Source: Lojkania enalia | Lineage: Eukaryota > Ascomycota > Dothideomycetes > Pleosporales | Reading direction: 5' to 3' | NCBI GenBank assembly: GCA_010094045.1 | Contig: ML986800.1 | Coordinates: 1-63,854 of the forward strand | DNA: 63,854 bases | Shown: positions 1 through 12,369 of the stretch, piece after piece | How positions within the stretch are numbered: the first letter of the stretch is position 1 | Layout: every line of letters begins with the position of its first letter | Notes under the pieces: generated by a model | What the model was told of the DNA's origin: nothing | Database searches by the model: none | What the model saw: the letters and a program-made list of their open reading frames with translations, nothing else | Program-made: the position numbers and the translations under genes

Positions 1-72
1 TAAGCTATATATATATAAAGGTTAAAAATGTTAATAGAGTAGACTACTTACTTATATAGGCTACTTACTTAT
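1..72 (-). mobile_element. End of a pogo-like element (terminal repeat)
   Basis: The unit acttacttata occurs twice near 45-70, and the same arrangement is seen at about 58,540-58,568. There it forms the terminal region of the reverse-oriented pogo/Fot1 element of the right-hand nest. The element seems to end near 72, where Ty3 sequence begins. The rest of it lies outside the window. RIP-like base composition. Confidence 0.4.
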
Positions 73-172
73 AAAGTATATTATACTAAAATCTAACTTA
101 TAGAAGTTTATAATTAAAAGGGGGGTACTATTATAGTAGTACTATAATACCTCTATACCTATACTACCTCTA
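73..172 (+). mobile_element. Ty3 3' end plus first 44 bp of its LTR (split LTR, left part)
   Basis: Bases 88-128 match the internal end of the full-length Ty3 copy further right, including the purine tract just before the LTR (a run of A then six G). The LTR starts at 129 (tattatag) and breaks off at 172, where a pogo element with TA target duplication (171-172 and 8,297-8,298) was inserted. The remainder of the LTR resumes at 8,299. Confidence 0.75.
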
Positions 173-244
173 ATATATAGTATAAGCAAGCTAATTACCT
201 AAGTAAGCTAATTATAATATTAAGACTATACTAAAATCGCGACT

Positions 245-1960
245 ACTTTTTGTAAAATATTATACTTTCTTATATTCTATTATACTATATAGTATAGTAG
301 CCTATTCTTCTATATTTATAGTATTATTTTTATACGTCCGCGAGTTATATCTAGCTTTACTATACTACCTATAGTACTTTTAAGTCGGCTAGCTTCTATT
401 AACATGCGCTTTCTTCCTACTCTTTTTCCTATTAATATAAGTACTAAACTCTTTTAGAGTAGTTAATTAAGCACCTTCTTTAATTATTAGATTATCTTCC
501 TTCTATATATACTTTCTTTTATACGATCGACGTTATATAGTAGCTTTATTAGCTACTTAAAGCTTAGTAACTTAAGTATATAATAGTACGTTTTTATATA
601 TTATATATATAGTACCCTTTATAAACTATTTAAACGCCTCTACTATTAAAGTAGATAAGTTATTTAGGTGCTTTTAAACTCTTAATTAAACGTATATAGA
701 TTAAAACCTAAATTTAATAGGATTATTTAGTATTTTTAACTCTTAAGAGGTATTTTCAACTATAGAAGGTATTAGTATATATAGTCGAACTTTAAGCTTT
801 AATAGTACTATATCTAGGTTGAATAGAACTAGACTAGTACCTTAAAAGCTACTTAGGATATTACTCTTTATAATTGCTACGTTAAAAGCTACTTTAAAAT
901 AGGGTAAGAACTCGATTTTTATAATATAGTTAATATAACCGCGTATTAGCTGCTCGACTTAGCGCCTATACATAGTCTTTAAAGGCGAGAAACAACCTAT
1001 ATCTAGTAGTTATAATAGGTATAATAAATATAGAGGCATATAAAGAGTAATAATATTCTTTTCTTTATAAAGCTATCTAAATTTAAGCAAGTTGTAGTTT
1101 TTATAGCTGTTAAGAATTAGCAATTAATATATACTAATAGTATAATTCTTTATATATACGTTAAAATGCTTTAACTACTTAATACTAATATTATTTATCG
1201 TCCAGCTATTATTAGTAATCTATATAGCCTATATTAGTAGAATATCGTCTTCTTTATACTATATAGAGAGGTGGTAGGTACCTATAAAGATAATAAAAGG
1301 TAGTGTTACCTATTCTATTACGTTAATGCTCTAGATAACTATAGTCTACTTATAATTACCTAGCTAGAGCTACTTTAGTTAATTCCGTCTCTTAGAGCTA
1401 GTAACTACTACTTCTATTAATATTACGCCTATTATAAAGCCTAATTTATTAAAGTTATATATATCTTCGTTAATAATACTATACTTCGCCTTTATATTCT
1501 ATATAAGATAGAACTAGCCTCTTATAACCTTAAGATCCTTATATTTAGCTTTTAAATAGTCGTATTTTTAATTAAATTTAACCTTAAGCTTAGATGTATA
1601 TTTAATAAAGTTCTCTATCTAGTTCTTTTTAACCTAACTAGTAGAGCGTACAGCTAGTAGTAAATTAGCTATATTTTAAATAGTAGTAAACTATAGTAGA
1701 AATTCTCTTATATCTAGATCTAATATATACTAAATAATTACCTACTTCTTAGTCTTACTAAGCTTTATTAAATTAGGCCGGTAATCGTGTTGTAGAGCTA
1801 TTTCTTACTTTTATATATTAAGTATACTTTAGGAGATATTATAGATTAATATAATATGACGTATAGTTAGTATCGCGTCTTATTAAAAAGCTTAGAATAT
1901 AAGCTATATTATAGTTTCTTTCTAAATTAATTCTATAGTTATTAGTTATAGTATAATACT
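245..1960 (-). pseudogene. Pogo/Fot1-type DDE transposase, RIP-destroyed
   Basis: Read on the minus strand this stretch is collinear with the transposase at 39,679-41,089 (for example the region around 1,000-1,100 corresponds to about 40,540-40,640). The expected order is an N-terminal helix-turn-helix/CENP-B-like DNA-binding part followed by a DDE nuclease domain. Stop codons, mostly former Gln and Trp codons, occur every few residues. The N-terminal portion abuts the Ty3 insertion at 1,972. Not expressible. Confidence 0.7.
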
Positions 1961-1971
1961 ATAAAGTATAA

Positions 1972-2274
1972 TATTACAGTAATACCGCGACACCTCTATA
2001 CTTATACTACTCTTACTATAATACCTAAACCAGCTGTTAGTAATAACTATTAGCTGCTAGCTAGAATATAACCGACTTGTCTTAACTATGATAGAGGAAG
2101 GTTTCGCCGACCTAGCTAGCCTATATAGCAGTACAGACCTAGCTCCTATAAAAACCTATATAATATAGATATCTTTATTCTTTATATAATATTTTAATAT
2201 TCACATATAGTATATAGTAATAGAGTTAACTACCTTAAGTACGATTAACTAACTATATATAAGCGTCTATAATA
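1972..2274 (+). repeat. 5' LTR of the Ty3 element
   Basis: 303 bp, starting tattacag and ending ctataata. In the youngest copy the ends read TGTTATAG and CTGTAATA in element orientation, so the canonical TG..CA ends have drifted by C-to-T and G-to-A changes. Confidence 0.88.
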
Positions 2275-2303
2275 TTATATTATATTATCTACTATTATAT
2301 GCT

Positions 2304-5300
2304 ATAGACGAGAATACGCTTATTAATATACTTAAAGAGATCTAGGGTAAGCTAGACTCTTTATAGTAGAAGAATAAGATGCTAGTAGAGGCTTTAATAA
2401 CCTAGGAGAACTACTATAAGTTAGACCTTAAAGCGATATAAAGGGAATTTAGTAGCCGCTAAATAGCTACCCTTCTATCAGCTACTAGTATATCAACAGT
2501 AATAGAACTATTACCTACCCTTAGCCTAACTTAGCCTACAACTCTAGCTTCTAAATAGATGTCTATATTAAACTCTAATCCGCCTAAAACTATATATAAC
2601 CTATATTTCTATTCTAACTACTTATTTAACCCTCTAATATTTTCTAGTAAACGCTTAGAGCTTTTATACTTTATTAGAAAGCTCTACTATAAACTAGAAG
2701 GAAACGCTAACTAATACCTAACCAAACGTACCCACCTTTTATATACCTATTCCCGCCTAAAATAAGACCTAGTAATATTAGTTAACCTATTAATAGACAA
2801 GGGTATTAACTCTATAAACAGCTTAGTCGCCTTTTTAGAATCTACCTATAGCAACTAGAATAAAGAAACTATAGTATAGAGTAAGTTAGAGACCTTAAAA
2901 TAAGGCCGAAGCAGGTTTTCTACTTACTTTACTAAATTCTAATGCCTGATTGCAGATACTAAACTAAATAAGACCGGACAAATTATATATCTCCGATATT
3001 CTCTCTCTAATAAACTCCGCTATGCTATAATTAGTATTATAATACCTAGCACCCTAAACGACTACGCTAACCTAATTTCCCTATATAATACTAACCTATA
3101 TTACCTATCTAGCAACTACCGTAAATAACCGAAGTATTATACTACTTACTAGAAGAACCTAAATACTATAGAACTTAATACTTCTAACTACACGCCTATA
3201 GGCTCTAATAAATAAGAAAGGCGCCGCCATAAAAGACACTGTTATAAGTATAGTAGTAAGAGATATATTTCACTAGAATATAGCGCCCCTCTACTATTAA
3301 TCCGTTAAGGGTCTTAGAGCCCTACTATACCCTATAGGTCCTACTCTTAATCTTTTAACTAATCCTCCGACTAATCTTTAATATACTCGTTATCTTATAA
3401 ATAAAACTATTACTCTTATTCTTAAATACAGCTAGTCTTACTAACTAGAATGTTGCTAAAAGGTCTATTCTAGAAGTGAGTTACTTCTTAGGACTATACT
3501 TACACCGAATCTCTATATACCTATAGAACTAGCCCCTATAGAAATAGTTATAAAACTACTAGATTCTAGCTTCTTTCTTAATCTATTAAGACCTAGTCTA
3601 GTAAGATATTAATATTCTTATTAATACTAAGGCTACTAGTTATAGCTATATCTATAGAGACCTTATACGCACCCTAAAACTTCGAAAGATATAACTTTTA
3701 TATAACTTACACCCGACTAGCTTTAATAGAGAAGTCCTCTATAAGAGGACTATCTCCTACTTAGTTATCTTAACCCTCTAATACCTAAACTATTTAGAGA
3801 TAATATATTTCTATATAATTATACTAGAAAAATACTAGTTAATTCTAGGATAGTTATAGATATATAAGTATTATATAAACCTAGACTATAAGAATAAACA
3901 GCTAGTCTTTACTACTAACTAATATCTAACTCGATACTTATAATCTACTAATACTACCGTCTACTAATAAGCTACTTAAACGGTTATTAAAGACTGTAAA
4001 CTACCCGAACCTAATATAAAAGAAGATCCTAAAGTAACTAATTTACAACCCTTATATAGCCTAAAGCCTAGGTAGTACTACTTAAAACTCCGCCTATTAA
4101 GCTATACCTAATATAATTACTAGTAGCCTAAAATACTACGCTAGTTAAAAGAACCTAAAACTAAAACTAACTTAACTTTAGACGAAAATTATAGCTAAGA
4201 AGATCTATCTGAGTCTAAATACTTAAAGTCCGTATTATAGCTAGATATATACTATATAGGTGCTGTACTACTAGTCTAACTCTCCTAGTAATCTAACTAT
4301 AAAATCTTCGCTATATTAATAGCTAATATTAATAAAGCTCTAGCTTTAAAGGTATATATTAACCCTATTACTAAAGTACTTAAAGAATATTATAACCTAT
4401 TATCTGTCTTCTTATATAAAAATATAGATAAACTACCTAAATAATAACTATACGATTATAAGATTAAACTAGAGAATAGTAAGTAAGCTAGTTCTAGTCT
4501 ACTCTATAAGATATTCTAGAATAAGTTAAAGGTACTAAGGAAATACCTTAATAAAAACTTATCTAAGAGATTTATTAAAGTAAGCTTATTACTAGTAGCT
4601 ATACCTATAATCTTTATAAAGAAATTTAGAGGTAGTTTCTAATTCTATATAGACTATAGAGCCCTAAATACTATTACTATTAAGAACTAATACCCGATTC
4701 TACTAATCTAAGAAATATTAACCTAACTTAGTAAGGCTAAATACTATATAAAACTCGATATTATTACCGCGTTTAATAAGTTAAGGATTGCTAAGAGAGA
4801 TAAATAGAAGACTACCTTTTATATACGTTATAGGCTGTTTAAATATATAGTAATACCCTTTAACCTAGCTAATACTTTAAGTATATTCTAGTACTTTATA
4901 AATAATATACTAAAACTATATTTTAATATATTCTATACTACCTATATTAATAATATTCTAATATTTAGTAAGAATCTAAAGGATTATAAGTAGTATATCT
5001 AGCTAGTCTTTAAAGCCTTAAAAGCGAATAGTCTACAGCTTAATATAGATAAGTATAAGTTCTACTAGTTAGAAGTAACCTACCTAGGGTATATAATTAT
5101 TATAGAAGAGATCTATATAAACCTAAAGAAGGTAGAGATAATTATTAACTAAGAATATTCTAAAAATATAAAAGATGTTTAGCTTTTATAAGCTTTATGA
5201 ACTTCTACCAACAATTTATTAGCAACTTTTTATAGAAAGTCTCCTCCTTAATAGCCTTAACTAAGAAGAATACTCGATTCGACTAGAACGATAGCTATTA

Positions 5301-7340
5301 ATATTCCTTTAACTACCTAAAGAATACCTTTATCTCTATACTAATTCTCTAACACTTTAATCCTAAGCTACTAATAGTAGTAGAAACCAATATATCTAAC
5401 TTTATAACAGCCAGCGTACTATCTTAGAAAGGCGCTAATAGTAAACTAAGACCTATTACCTACTTCTTTAAGTATATAAACCCTACTAAAGGCAACTATA
5501 AAATATATAATAAGAAACTGCTCGCAATTATCTAATATTTTAAGTAATAGAGGCCCGAATTAGAAAGTATAGTATTCTCTATAAAAGTGCTAAATAATTA
5601 TAAGAACTTATAGTACTTTATAATAATAAAGTAGCTAAGCTACTAATAAGCCTATTAGTTAAAATATCTGTTAAGGTTCAACTTTAATATTATATACTAA
5701 CCCGGAAAACTTAGAGAGAAGCCTAATATTTTAACTTAAAGGTTATAAAATAAGCCTATATAAAAAGAGGCCTATAGAAGTTATTAACAGATATTACTTC
5801 GTTCTAAACTATTCTAATAGATAGAAGTAGGCTAATCGATTATAGAGATTATTAACGAAGAATATCTAAATAATAATCTAATCTAAGATACCCTAAAACT
5901 ACTAAGAGAAGAAGCCTATTAATTTAAGCTCTTAACTCTAGTTAACTATAAAGAGTATAACAACCAACTATACTACTAAGATTAACTTATAGTACTAAAC
6001 TACGCTAAGCTGAAGCTTAAGCTATTATAAGCTATCTATAACTTGCTATCTAGCAGACACCCTAGTTGAGAAAAGACCTTAGAACTACTCTAACACAAGT
6101 ACTATTAGTTAAAGATATTCGACTTAGTATAATAATATATAGGCTATTATTATATATACTAAAGAAGTAAGGCTTCTAGAGAGAAGTACTATAAATTACT
6201 AAAACTATTACCTATACCTAAATAAAGGTTTTAAGATATCTCTATAAACTTTATAATTAACCTACTAGAATTAGAAGATTATACGAATATTATAGTAGTA
6301 GTTAATAGGCTTAATAAGTATAGACACCTAATACTATATATAAGAATCGAAGCTCCTAATATTATCTAACTATTCTATCGCTATATATAGGTTTATTATA
6401 GACTGCTATATACTATTACGTCCGACTGTAAAATATAGTTTATCTCTACCTTCTACTAAGAACTCTATAGACAGCTATAAATTAATATATATATATTAAC
6501 TAGCTTCTACTTAAAGACTAATAACTAGATAGAGAATATTAATATAGTAATAGAATAAGTTCTCCAAGCCTATACTAGCTATAAATAAGATAACTAGGTT
6601 AAATAGCTACTAATAGCGCAGTTTAAAGCGAACAACACAGTATCTAAATTAATAAAAGTCTTCCTATTTCTAGCCTACTTTAACTAGTACCTTTAAATAG
6701 GCTTTAAGCCGCCTATAGGAATCTATTAACTACTAAAATAGTCCCTAATAGCCTAAGAAGCTAATAGACTAGTTAATAAGATAAAGGATATTATAGAGTA
6801 TATTAGAAAAGAACTTACCTAGATATAAGCGTTTTAATAAGAGTACGCTAACCGTAAACACGTACTAGCCTCTAACTACTAGGTTAGTAATCTAGTCTAA
6901 CTAGATACTAGAAATATATGTATATAAAGACCGTTGAAAAAACTTAACTAGAAGAATATAGGCCTCTATAAGATTATTATAAAGGTATCCTCGTACGTTT
7001 ATAGACTAAAACTACCTGAATTAGCTAAAATATATCCTATATTTTATATATTACTATTATAGCTAGTACCTAAATTATCTAACTACTTATCTAGTTAATA
7101 AGTATATAACCCTAAACCTATTAAAATTAATAGAGAACTAGAATATCTTATTAAGTAAATAGAAAACCTCTACTATAACTAATAGAGACGCCGGTATAAA
7201 TACCTAGTTAAGTAGACTAGCTATTACAACCTAGAATAGTACCCGGCTAGTAACTTTACTAAAATAATTACCGTAGAAGATTACTACGCTAGAAATCTAA
7301 ATAAATAAGACCCGAATATAATATTATATCTAGATTTTTA
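2304..7340 (+). pseudogene. Ty3 gag-pol, RIP-destroyed
   Basis: Begins at a former ATG (now ATA at 2,304). Gag-like sequence runs to about 3,300 with a remnant zinc-knuckle near 3,240. Reverse transcriptase lies around 4,500-5,150 (YINN box 4,943-4,954), then RNase H, then integrase about 6,100-6,900, ending in a chromodomain-like segment whose Trp codons have become TAG. Stops appear every few codons in all frames. The pol order RT, RNase H, integrase, chromodomain identifies a chromovirus. Chromodomains of this clade are known to target heterochromatin; that this one did so is inference. Confidence 0.85.
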
Positions 7341-7431
7341 ATTAGGTACTAGGGTTTAATCTAAATATATTCCTAGACGCCTATAATAATACTATACTAA
7401 TATAATACTAGTAATAATATTACTACTAATC

Positions 7432-7830
7432 TCTAGTATAGTACTACTATATAAACTAAACTAATCTAATTCCTAATATAGTACTACTATTAATAACCGG
7501 TTGTACTAATATACCTGCAACCTAATCTAATCCCTAGTATAGTACTACTATATAATAATAACTAATTATACTAATACGCCTATAATCTAACCTAATCTCT
7601 AGTATAGTACTATTATATAATAACAACTAATTGCGCTAATACGCCTACAATCTAACTTAATCTCTAGTATAGTACTACTATATAATAATAACTAATTATA
7701 CTAATACACCTACGATCTAACCTAATCTCTAGTATAATACTACTATATAAACTAATCTAATTTCTAGTATAGTACTACTATATAATAATAATTAATTACG
7801 TTAATACGCCTATAACCTTAACTAACGCTA
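7432..7830 (+). repeat. 65-bp tandem repeat upstream of the 3' LTR
   Basis: The motif ctagtatagtactactata recurs with starts near 7,432, 7,472, 7,532, 7,597, 7,662, 7,727 and 7,762. Full units are 65 bp and shortened ones are 35-60 bp. Two related Ty3 copies carry fewer units (about three near 52,371-52,540, about one near 43,190-43,260), which accounts for most of the length difference between copies. Confidence 0.8.
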
Positions 7831-7915
7831 GTATTAATAACTACTACTTAATTACGAATAATCTAAATATAATAAAGATCTAACTTATAAAAGCTTATAA
7901 CTAAAAGAGGGGTAC

Positions 7916-8218
7916 TATTATAGTAATACTATAATACTTCTATACTTATACTACACTTACTATAATACTCGAACCGGCTGTTAGTAATAACTATTAGCTG
8001 CTAGCTAGAATATAACCAACTTATCTTAACTACGATAGAGGAAGGTTTTACTAACCTAGCTAGCCCGTGTAGTAGTATAGATCTAGCTCCTATAAAAATC
8101 TATATAATATAGATATTTCTATTCTTTATATAACGTTTTAATATTAATATATAGTATATAGTAATAGAGTTAACTACCTAAAGTACGATTAACTAACTAT
8201 ATATAAACGTCTATAATA
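7916..8218 (+). repeat. 3' LTR of the Ty3 element
   Basis: 303 bp, preceded by the purine tract at about 7,903-7,912 and followed by the tataa target duplication. It differs from the 5' LTR only by scattered transitions, as expected when both copies were RIP-mutated independently. Confidence 0.88.
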
Positions 8219-8296
8219 TATAATTATTACGATTTTAGTAGAGTTTTAATATTATAATTAGCTTATTTAGGTAATCAGCTCGCTTATACTATATAT

Positions 8297-8546
8297 TACT
8301 ATAATACTCGAACTAGCTACTAGCTACTAGCTAGAATATAACTAACTTATTATAACTATAATAGAGAAAGGTTTTACTAATCTAGCTAGCTTATATAGTA
8401 GTATAGACCTAACCTCTATAAAAAAACCTATATAATATAGATATTTTTATTCTTTATATAATATTTTAATATTTATATATAGTATATAGTAATAGAGTTA
8501 ACTACTTAAAGTATAATTAACTAACTATATATAAGCGTCTATAATA
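8297..8546 (+). mobile_element. Remainder of the split Ty3 LTR
   Basis: Joining 129-172 to 8,299-8,546 gives a continuous Ty3 LTR of about 290 bp ending ctataata, with one TA left over as the pogo target duplication. This LTR is therefore the oldest of the three layers here. It abuts copia sequence on its right. Confidence 0.75.
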
Positions 8547-8549
8547 ATT

Positions 8550-10730
8550 TTATATAATATCTAGAAAGGGTATAAATTCTTATAAATCTAGTTTAAGTAT
8601 ATATATAATAATAATTTTCTCTTCTAATATAGTAAGCTTTTTTAAATTTAGCTTATAATTATATTATATAGTAATTTTATTATATTATCGACGTATTATT
8701 CTTTAAGAGATATTATATATAAAAGTAGTATATCTTTTACTTTAAAATTACTTATTATTAATAGTTAAGATAGCTAGAAAGATATCTACTTTATTATAGC
8801 TAAATTAGATATTCGTAGATTAAGCTATTATTATTAGAAGATAGAGTATTATATAAAATTAGTAAGGTAGTATACTTATTTACCTAGCGCGCTTACTTAC
8901 TATTTATATTACTAGTACTTTCTAATTATTTAACTAGATACTCTTAGCTATTTTTAAAATAGGGTTAATATTAAATCTCTACTTAGATAGTTTAATAATT
9001 AGTATATTTTAGCTAAAGATATAATTTATATTAGTTATTAGTAATAGAAGAGTTTTTTCTTAATTACTATAACTATTTTATTTCTAGAAAGTAAATTAAG
9101 TAGAGGTTTTTTTACTAGGTCTATATCTAATAGTTAGTAGCTATTAAATAATTCTAAATAATAAATAATATTATAGTAATTATACTAGTAAAAATAATTT
9201 CTATCTAAGTTAAACTAGATACTCTATTTTCTATTTTTAATTAGAGCTATTATATTAGTTAGTAACTAAAGAATATAAGTAACTTCTATTAGCTTAATAT
9301 TTTTTAGGCCTGCGAGAGATTTAATTATAATTATAATTATACTCTATTCTAATATAGAATATATACTACCTTTTATAGTAATTTTATCCTTAAAATTTAC
9401 TATCTAAATAATCTACTAACTAAAAGTCTTAGAGTTAAATATATAGATATTAGAATCTAAATTAAGTATCTACCGATTTAAAATACTAGTATCTTCTTTC
9501 TTAAAAGTAGTACTTACTAAAAAATTACTTCTTTAAATTATCTAAATATTTCTCTAGAGGCTAGTAATTTTTATAGAGGTTTTACTATTAAATAAAGATT
9601 TTATCTTTTAATATTTTCTATATTTATTTTTAGAATATTCTTTTTTATCTAGTTATTTTTATTTAAGATACTATTATAGGCTTTTAATATTTCCTAATCT
9701 AGTATTTAATTTAGTAGCCTAATTAATTTATTTATATATTTATAATTACTCTAGAAATATTACTTCTTATAGAAGTAGGGTAGTAGAATATATAATAATA
9801 AACTAGATTTTTCTTAAAGCTATTATATAGTACTATTAGAATTTACTTAAGGAATTAATAGATATTATAAAGCTGTAAATAAGCTAAGTATCTTCTATAG
9901 ATTAAAATATCTATAGTAGTTAGTATATTAGTATATAAATTATTTAATTATAAGAATTGGTTAATTAATCCTATCTAACTTATTTTTAGTATTAATCGGT
10001 GCTATATAGATTAGTACCTATATCTTATCTTTCTTAAATACTATTAGAAGAAAATTCTTTTCTACTTTAAAGCCTTAAACTTCTATTAGACTAATAGCTT
10101 TAGTATAATAGATTATTTAAATCTATTAATTTAGCTACTTCTCTACCTCCCTATTAATTAGATATTTAAAGATAGCTTAATATTTCTTCTAGATTAGTTA
10201 CGTCCTTAATTTAATAGTAGGTGTTAACTTTTTCTATAAGATTTTAAGAATCTTATAGCTAGTTATATTATTATTAAAATATTATTAATTTTAATCTAAT
10301 TCTTCTTCTATTAATTATACTAGTCTTTTATCTAGTTCTAATCTACTATATATATTAAGGTTATTTCTTTATATATAATTCTACTAGGAGAGTATCTTTC
10401 TATTTTCTCTTCTAAATTTATTTTTAAAGTTTAAAACTTATCTATATTAAGATAGAGAGGTTCTAGTATATAGATTTTAACTTTTTTAGAAGGTATATTT
10501 AGATCTAAATATTTCTATATTTTTAGCCTACTAGTTATTAGCTTATACTATTTAAGCTAATCCTTTTAATTACTAGAAATATTAAGTATCTTCTTTTTAA
10601 ATATAGTTATAGAAGAGTATATAACTATTATAATACTAGAAATATACTAGAATATATTAATATCGGAAAATAAAATAGCTTTAAATATAATATAGTATAT
10701 TAATAGGCTTATAAAGTATAGAATTTATAT
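8550..10730 (-). pseudogene. Copia gag-protease, RIP-destroyed
   Basis: Minus-strand reading with many stops. The gag N-terminal part lies at about 10,730-9,800. A CCHC knuckle with Cys and His codons changed to Tyr/Phe lies at about 9,790-9,745, and the retroviral-type protease active-site region at about 9,480-9,430 (L-D-S-N for the family's L-D-S-G). The GAG-pre-integrase-like region follows to the truncation at about 8,550. Assigned to copia rather than Ty3 because protease follows gag directly with a copia-style spacing and because of the short 203-bp LTR. Confidence 0.6.
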
Positions 10731-10900
10731 ATAATACTAATAGCTAAGTATCTAAAAATTGTTAGTAAACGATAAAAATAATAATATCGCGATATTATAA
10801 TACTAAATAAAAAAGATATAATATTAATTGTAATATATATATATATATATATATAAAGGTTAAGTTATAGTTATTTTAATATAGTAACTAGGCTTATAAC

Positions 10901-11103
10901 TATAGTAAGAAGTAAATCTTATCTTAGAGAGGAAGATAAGAAGCTAAGCTAGTTAATTAAAAATAACTAGCGGGATATATTTATATATATAAATAAGAGA
11001 TATATTAGCTAATATCTAGTATAATATCTAGTATAATATCGACTATAATATTATACGTCGATATTTAATATAGTTTAGTAGACTAGTTAAAATCCCTATA
11101 ATA
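10901..11103 (-). repeat. Copia 5' LTR, RIP-mutated
   Basis: 203 bp that aligns end to end with the unmutated solo LTR at 20,517-20,720. Nearly every difference is a G-to-A or C-to-T transition (start tatagtaagaag here versus tgtggtgagagg there; end ccctataata versus ccccatgaca). Confidence 0.85.
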
Positions 11104-11640
11104 TATTTTATTTAGGTAAATTAGTAGAGATATATTAATAGCTAAATAATAGTAAGGTAGCTATTATTATATAACTATAAACGGGTAAGATATTTCTTAA
11201 TAAATATTTTATAAGATTAAAGCTATAAATATAGTAGTATATAAATATAGGTATAAAGAGTTAATAGTATACTTTCTCTTCTTATATAGATAGTAGAGAT
11301 AGTAAAGAGCGAAGCTATAATAGCAGTATAGACAGCGGTATAGCAAGCTATTATATATACTAGAAGGGTACTTAAGTAAATAAGAGGGTGGTAGATAGGG
11401 TATAGATAGATTAATTTAGTACTAGAAGCTAGATATAGAAGTAGTTAAGGCGATAATTAAATTTATAAAGAGTATAGGGTAGCTATAACTAAAAATATAA
11501 GATAAAGTAAATAGAGATAAAGAGAAAGTAGATAAGTAGAGGTAGCTAAAGATCTCCTCTTCTACCTCATAGGCGTAGAATAATAAGCTATCTATAAACG
11601 CGCCTCGGCTAGTATACTACTGATTAAGAGGTGTATAACA
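11104..11640. other. AT-rich RIP-mutated tract, possible coding relic
   Basis: Not assigned to a family. One plus-strand frame, about 11,345-11,630, reads as a charged, helix-like protein tail if TAG/TAA codons are taken as mutated Gln, so it may be the C-terminus of a transposon or host gene. The change to normal composition falls at about 11,600-11,650. Confidence 0.35.
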
Positions 11641-11864
11641 CTGGAAATTCCCTGCCGACGTAAGGCCTTGACTAGCTACATAGCTTGTACTATACACGGT
11701 AGTATATTACTTTCCTTTTCTTTCCTTTGTTGGGCATGGGGTTAAGCATTAGACGAGCAGGTCTCATAGTTAGCTTCTGAAATGGAGTACGTATAAGGAA
11801 GTAGAATGTATATAGCTGGCGCTTTATAACGGCCCATACCTATAGGTTGCATGGCTATAATAGA

Positions 11865-11866
<2 letters not shown>

Positions 11867-11923
<57 letters not shown>
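11867..11923. repeat. (AC)28 microsatellite
   Basis: Uninterrupted AC dinucleotide run of 57 bases, seen directly. It lies just inside the normal-composition island. Length polymorphism between strains is expected. The surrounding 11,640-12,369 holds no gene I can support. Confidence 0.97.
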
Positions 11924-11925
<2 letters not shown>

Positions 11926-12369
11926 CTACTAGCAAGATTCCTACTAGATTGTAGTTAAATCCTTACAATTTCACTAATGATATGTTGGTCGAGTCTAACA
12001 AGTAGTAGCTTATTCCCATTCCCTATTCAAGTTGCTTTAGTAGACGACCTGTGGGGGTGTAATCCACCTCAGTCTGACTGCCGCCTGTTCTATTATCTGC
12101 ACGCTTTCACACACTACAGTTCTTATGAAACTCCAAGTTCCGTACTCGGCTAATCCTTTCAACTTTCCTCAGACCTCTGATCCCAAAAACACATCGATCC
12201 ACCTCCTACTCTCTTTTTCCTTTGTTCACATTTCATGTCCTTAGAATTTGTTATTTCTTCCTGTTTTTTTTCTCTGTTGAGCCCTATAAAAAACTTAGAG
12301 TAACGATTTTACTCAATATTTAAGTACATATTCCTTTCTCCTATCTCATTCCTAGCATATGTGGATTCC

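Larger units (their letters stand above)
1972..8218 (+). mobile_element. Full-length Ty3/gypsy chromovirus, RIP-mutated
   Basis: 6,247 bp, bounded by two 303-bp LTRs (1,972-2,274 and 7,916-8,218) and a perfect 5-bp target duplication tataa (1,967-1,971 and 8,219-8,223). Order on the plus strand: LTR, gag-like region, reverse transcriptase (YINN at 4,943-4,954, from the family's Y-x-D-D), RNase H, integrase, chromodomain-like C-terminus (about 7,190-7,262), a 65-bp tandem repeat tract, purine tract, LTR. Both catalytic Asp codons of the RT box read as Asn, as G-to-A RIP would produce. It interrupts the reverse pogo element. Two related copies lie in the right-hand nest. Confidence 0.92.
173..8296 (-). 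mobile_element. Pogo/Fot1-like DNA transposon, reverse, interrupted by a Ty3 element
   Basis: Both ends match the terminal repeats of the better preserved pogo copy at 39,590-55,232. The left end (about 173-245) matches its reversed 3' terminus and the right end (8,219-8,296) its reversed 5' terminus. TA flanks it on both sides. Between them, 245-1,971 read on the minus strand is a heavily stop-ridden pogo-family DDE transposase, collinear with the copy at about 39.7-41.1 kb. The body is split at 1,971/8,219 by a complete Ty3 element with 5-bp duplication. It inserted into a Ty3 LTR. RIP mutation is extreme, so no reading frame survives. Confidence 0.8.
8547..11103 (-). mobile_element. Ty1/copia relic, reverse, 3' part missing
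   Basis: On the minus strand the order is 5' LTR (10,901-11,103), leader with an AT microsatellite, gag, zinc-knuckle, aspartic protease and the start of the pre-integrase region. It is then cut off at 8,546 by the Ty3 LTR; integrase, RT and 3' LTR are not in the window. The protease spacer contains a copia-like D-S-x motif near 9,449-9,460 and a following V-x-Y-I-like segment. Almost no CpA/TpG remains. The LTR matches an intact solo LTR at 20,517-20,720, which confirms both the boundaries and the family. Confidence 0.75.

Noticed and set aside
11742..11924. 60-codon minus frame starting with alternating Cys-Val
   Set aside because: It is only the translation of the AC microsatellite plus flanking sequence.
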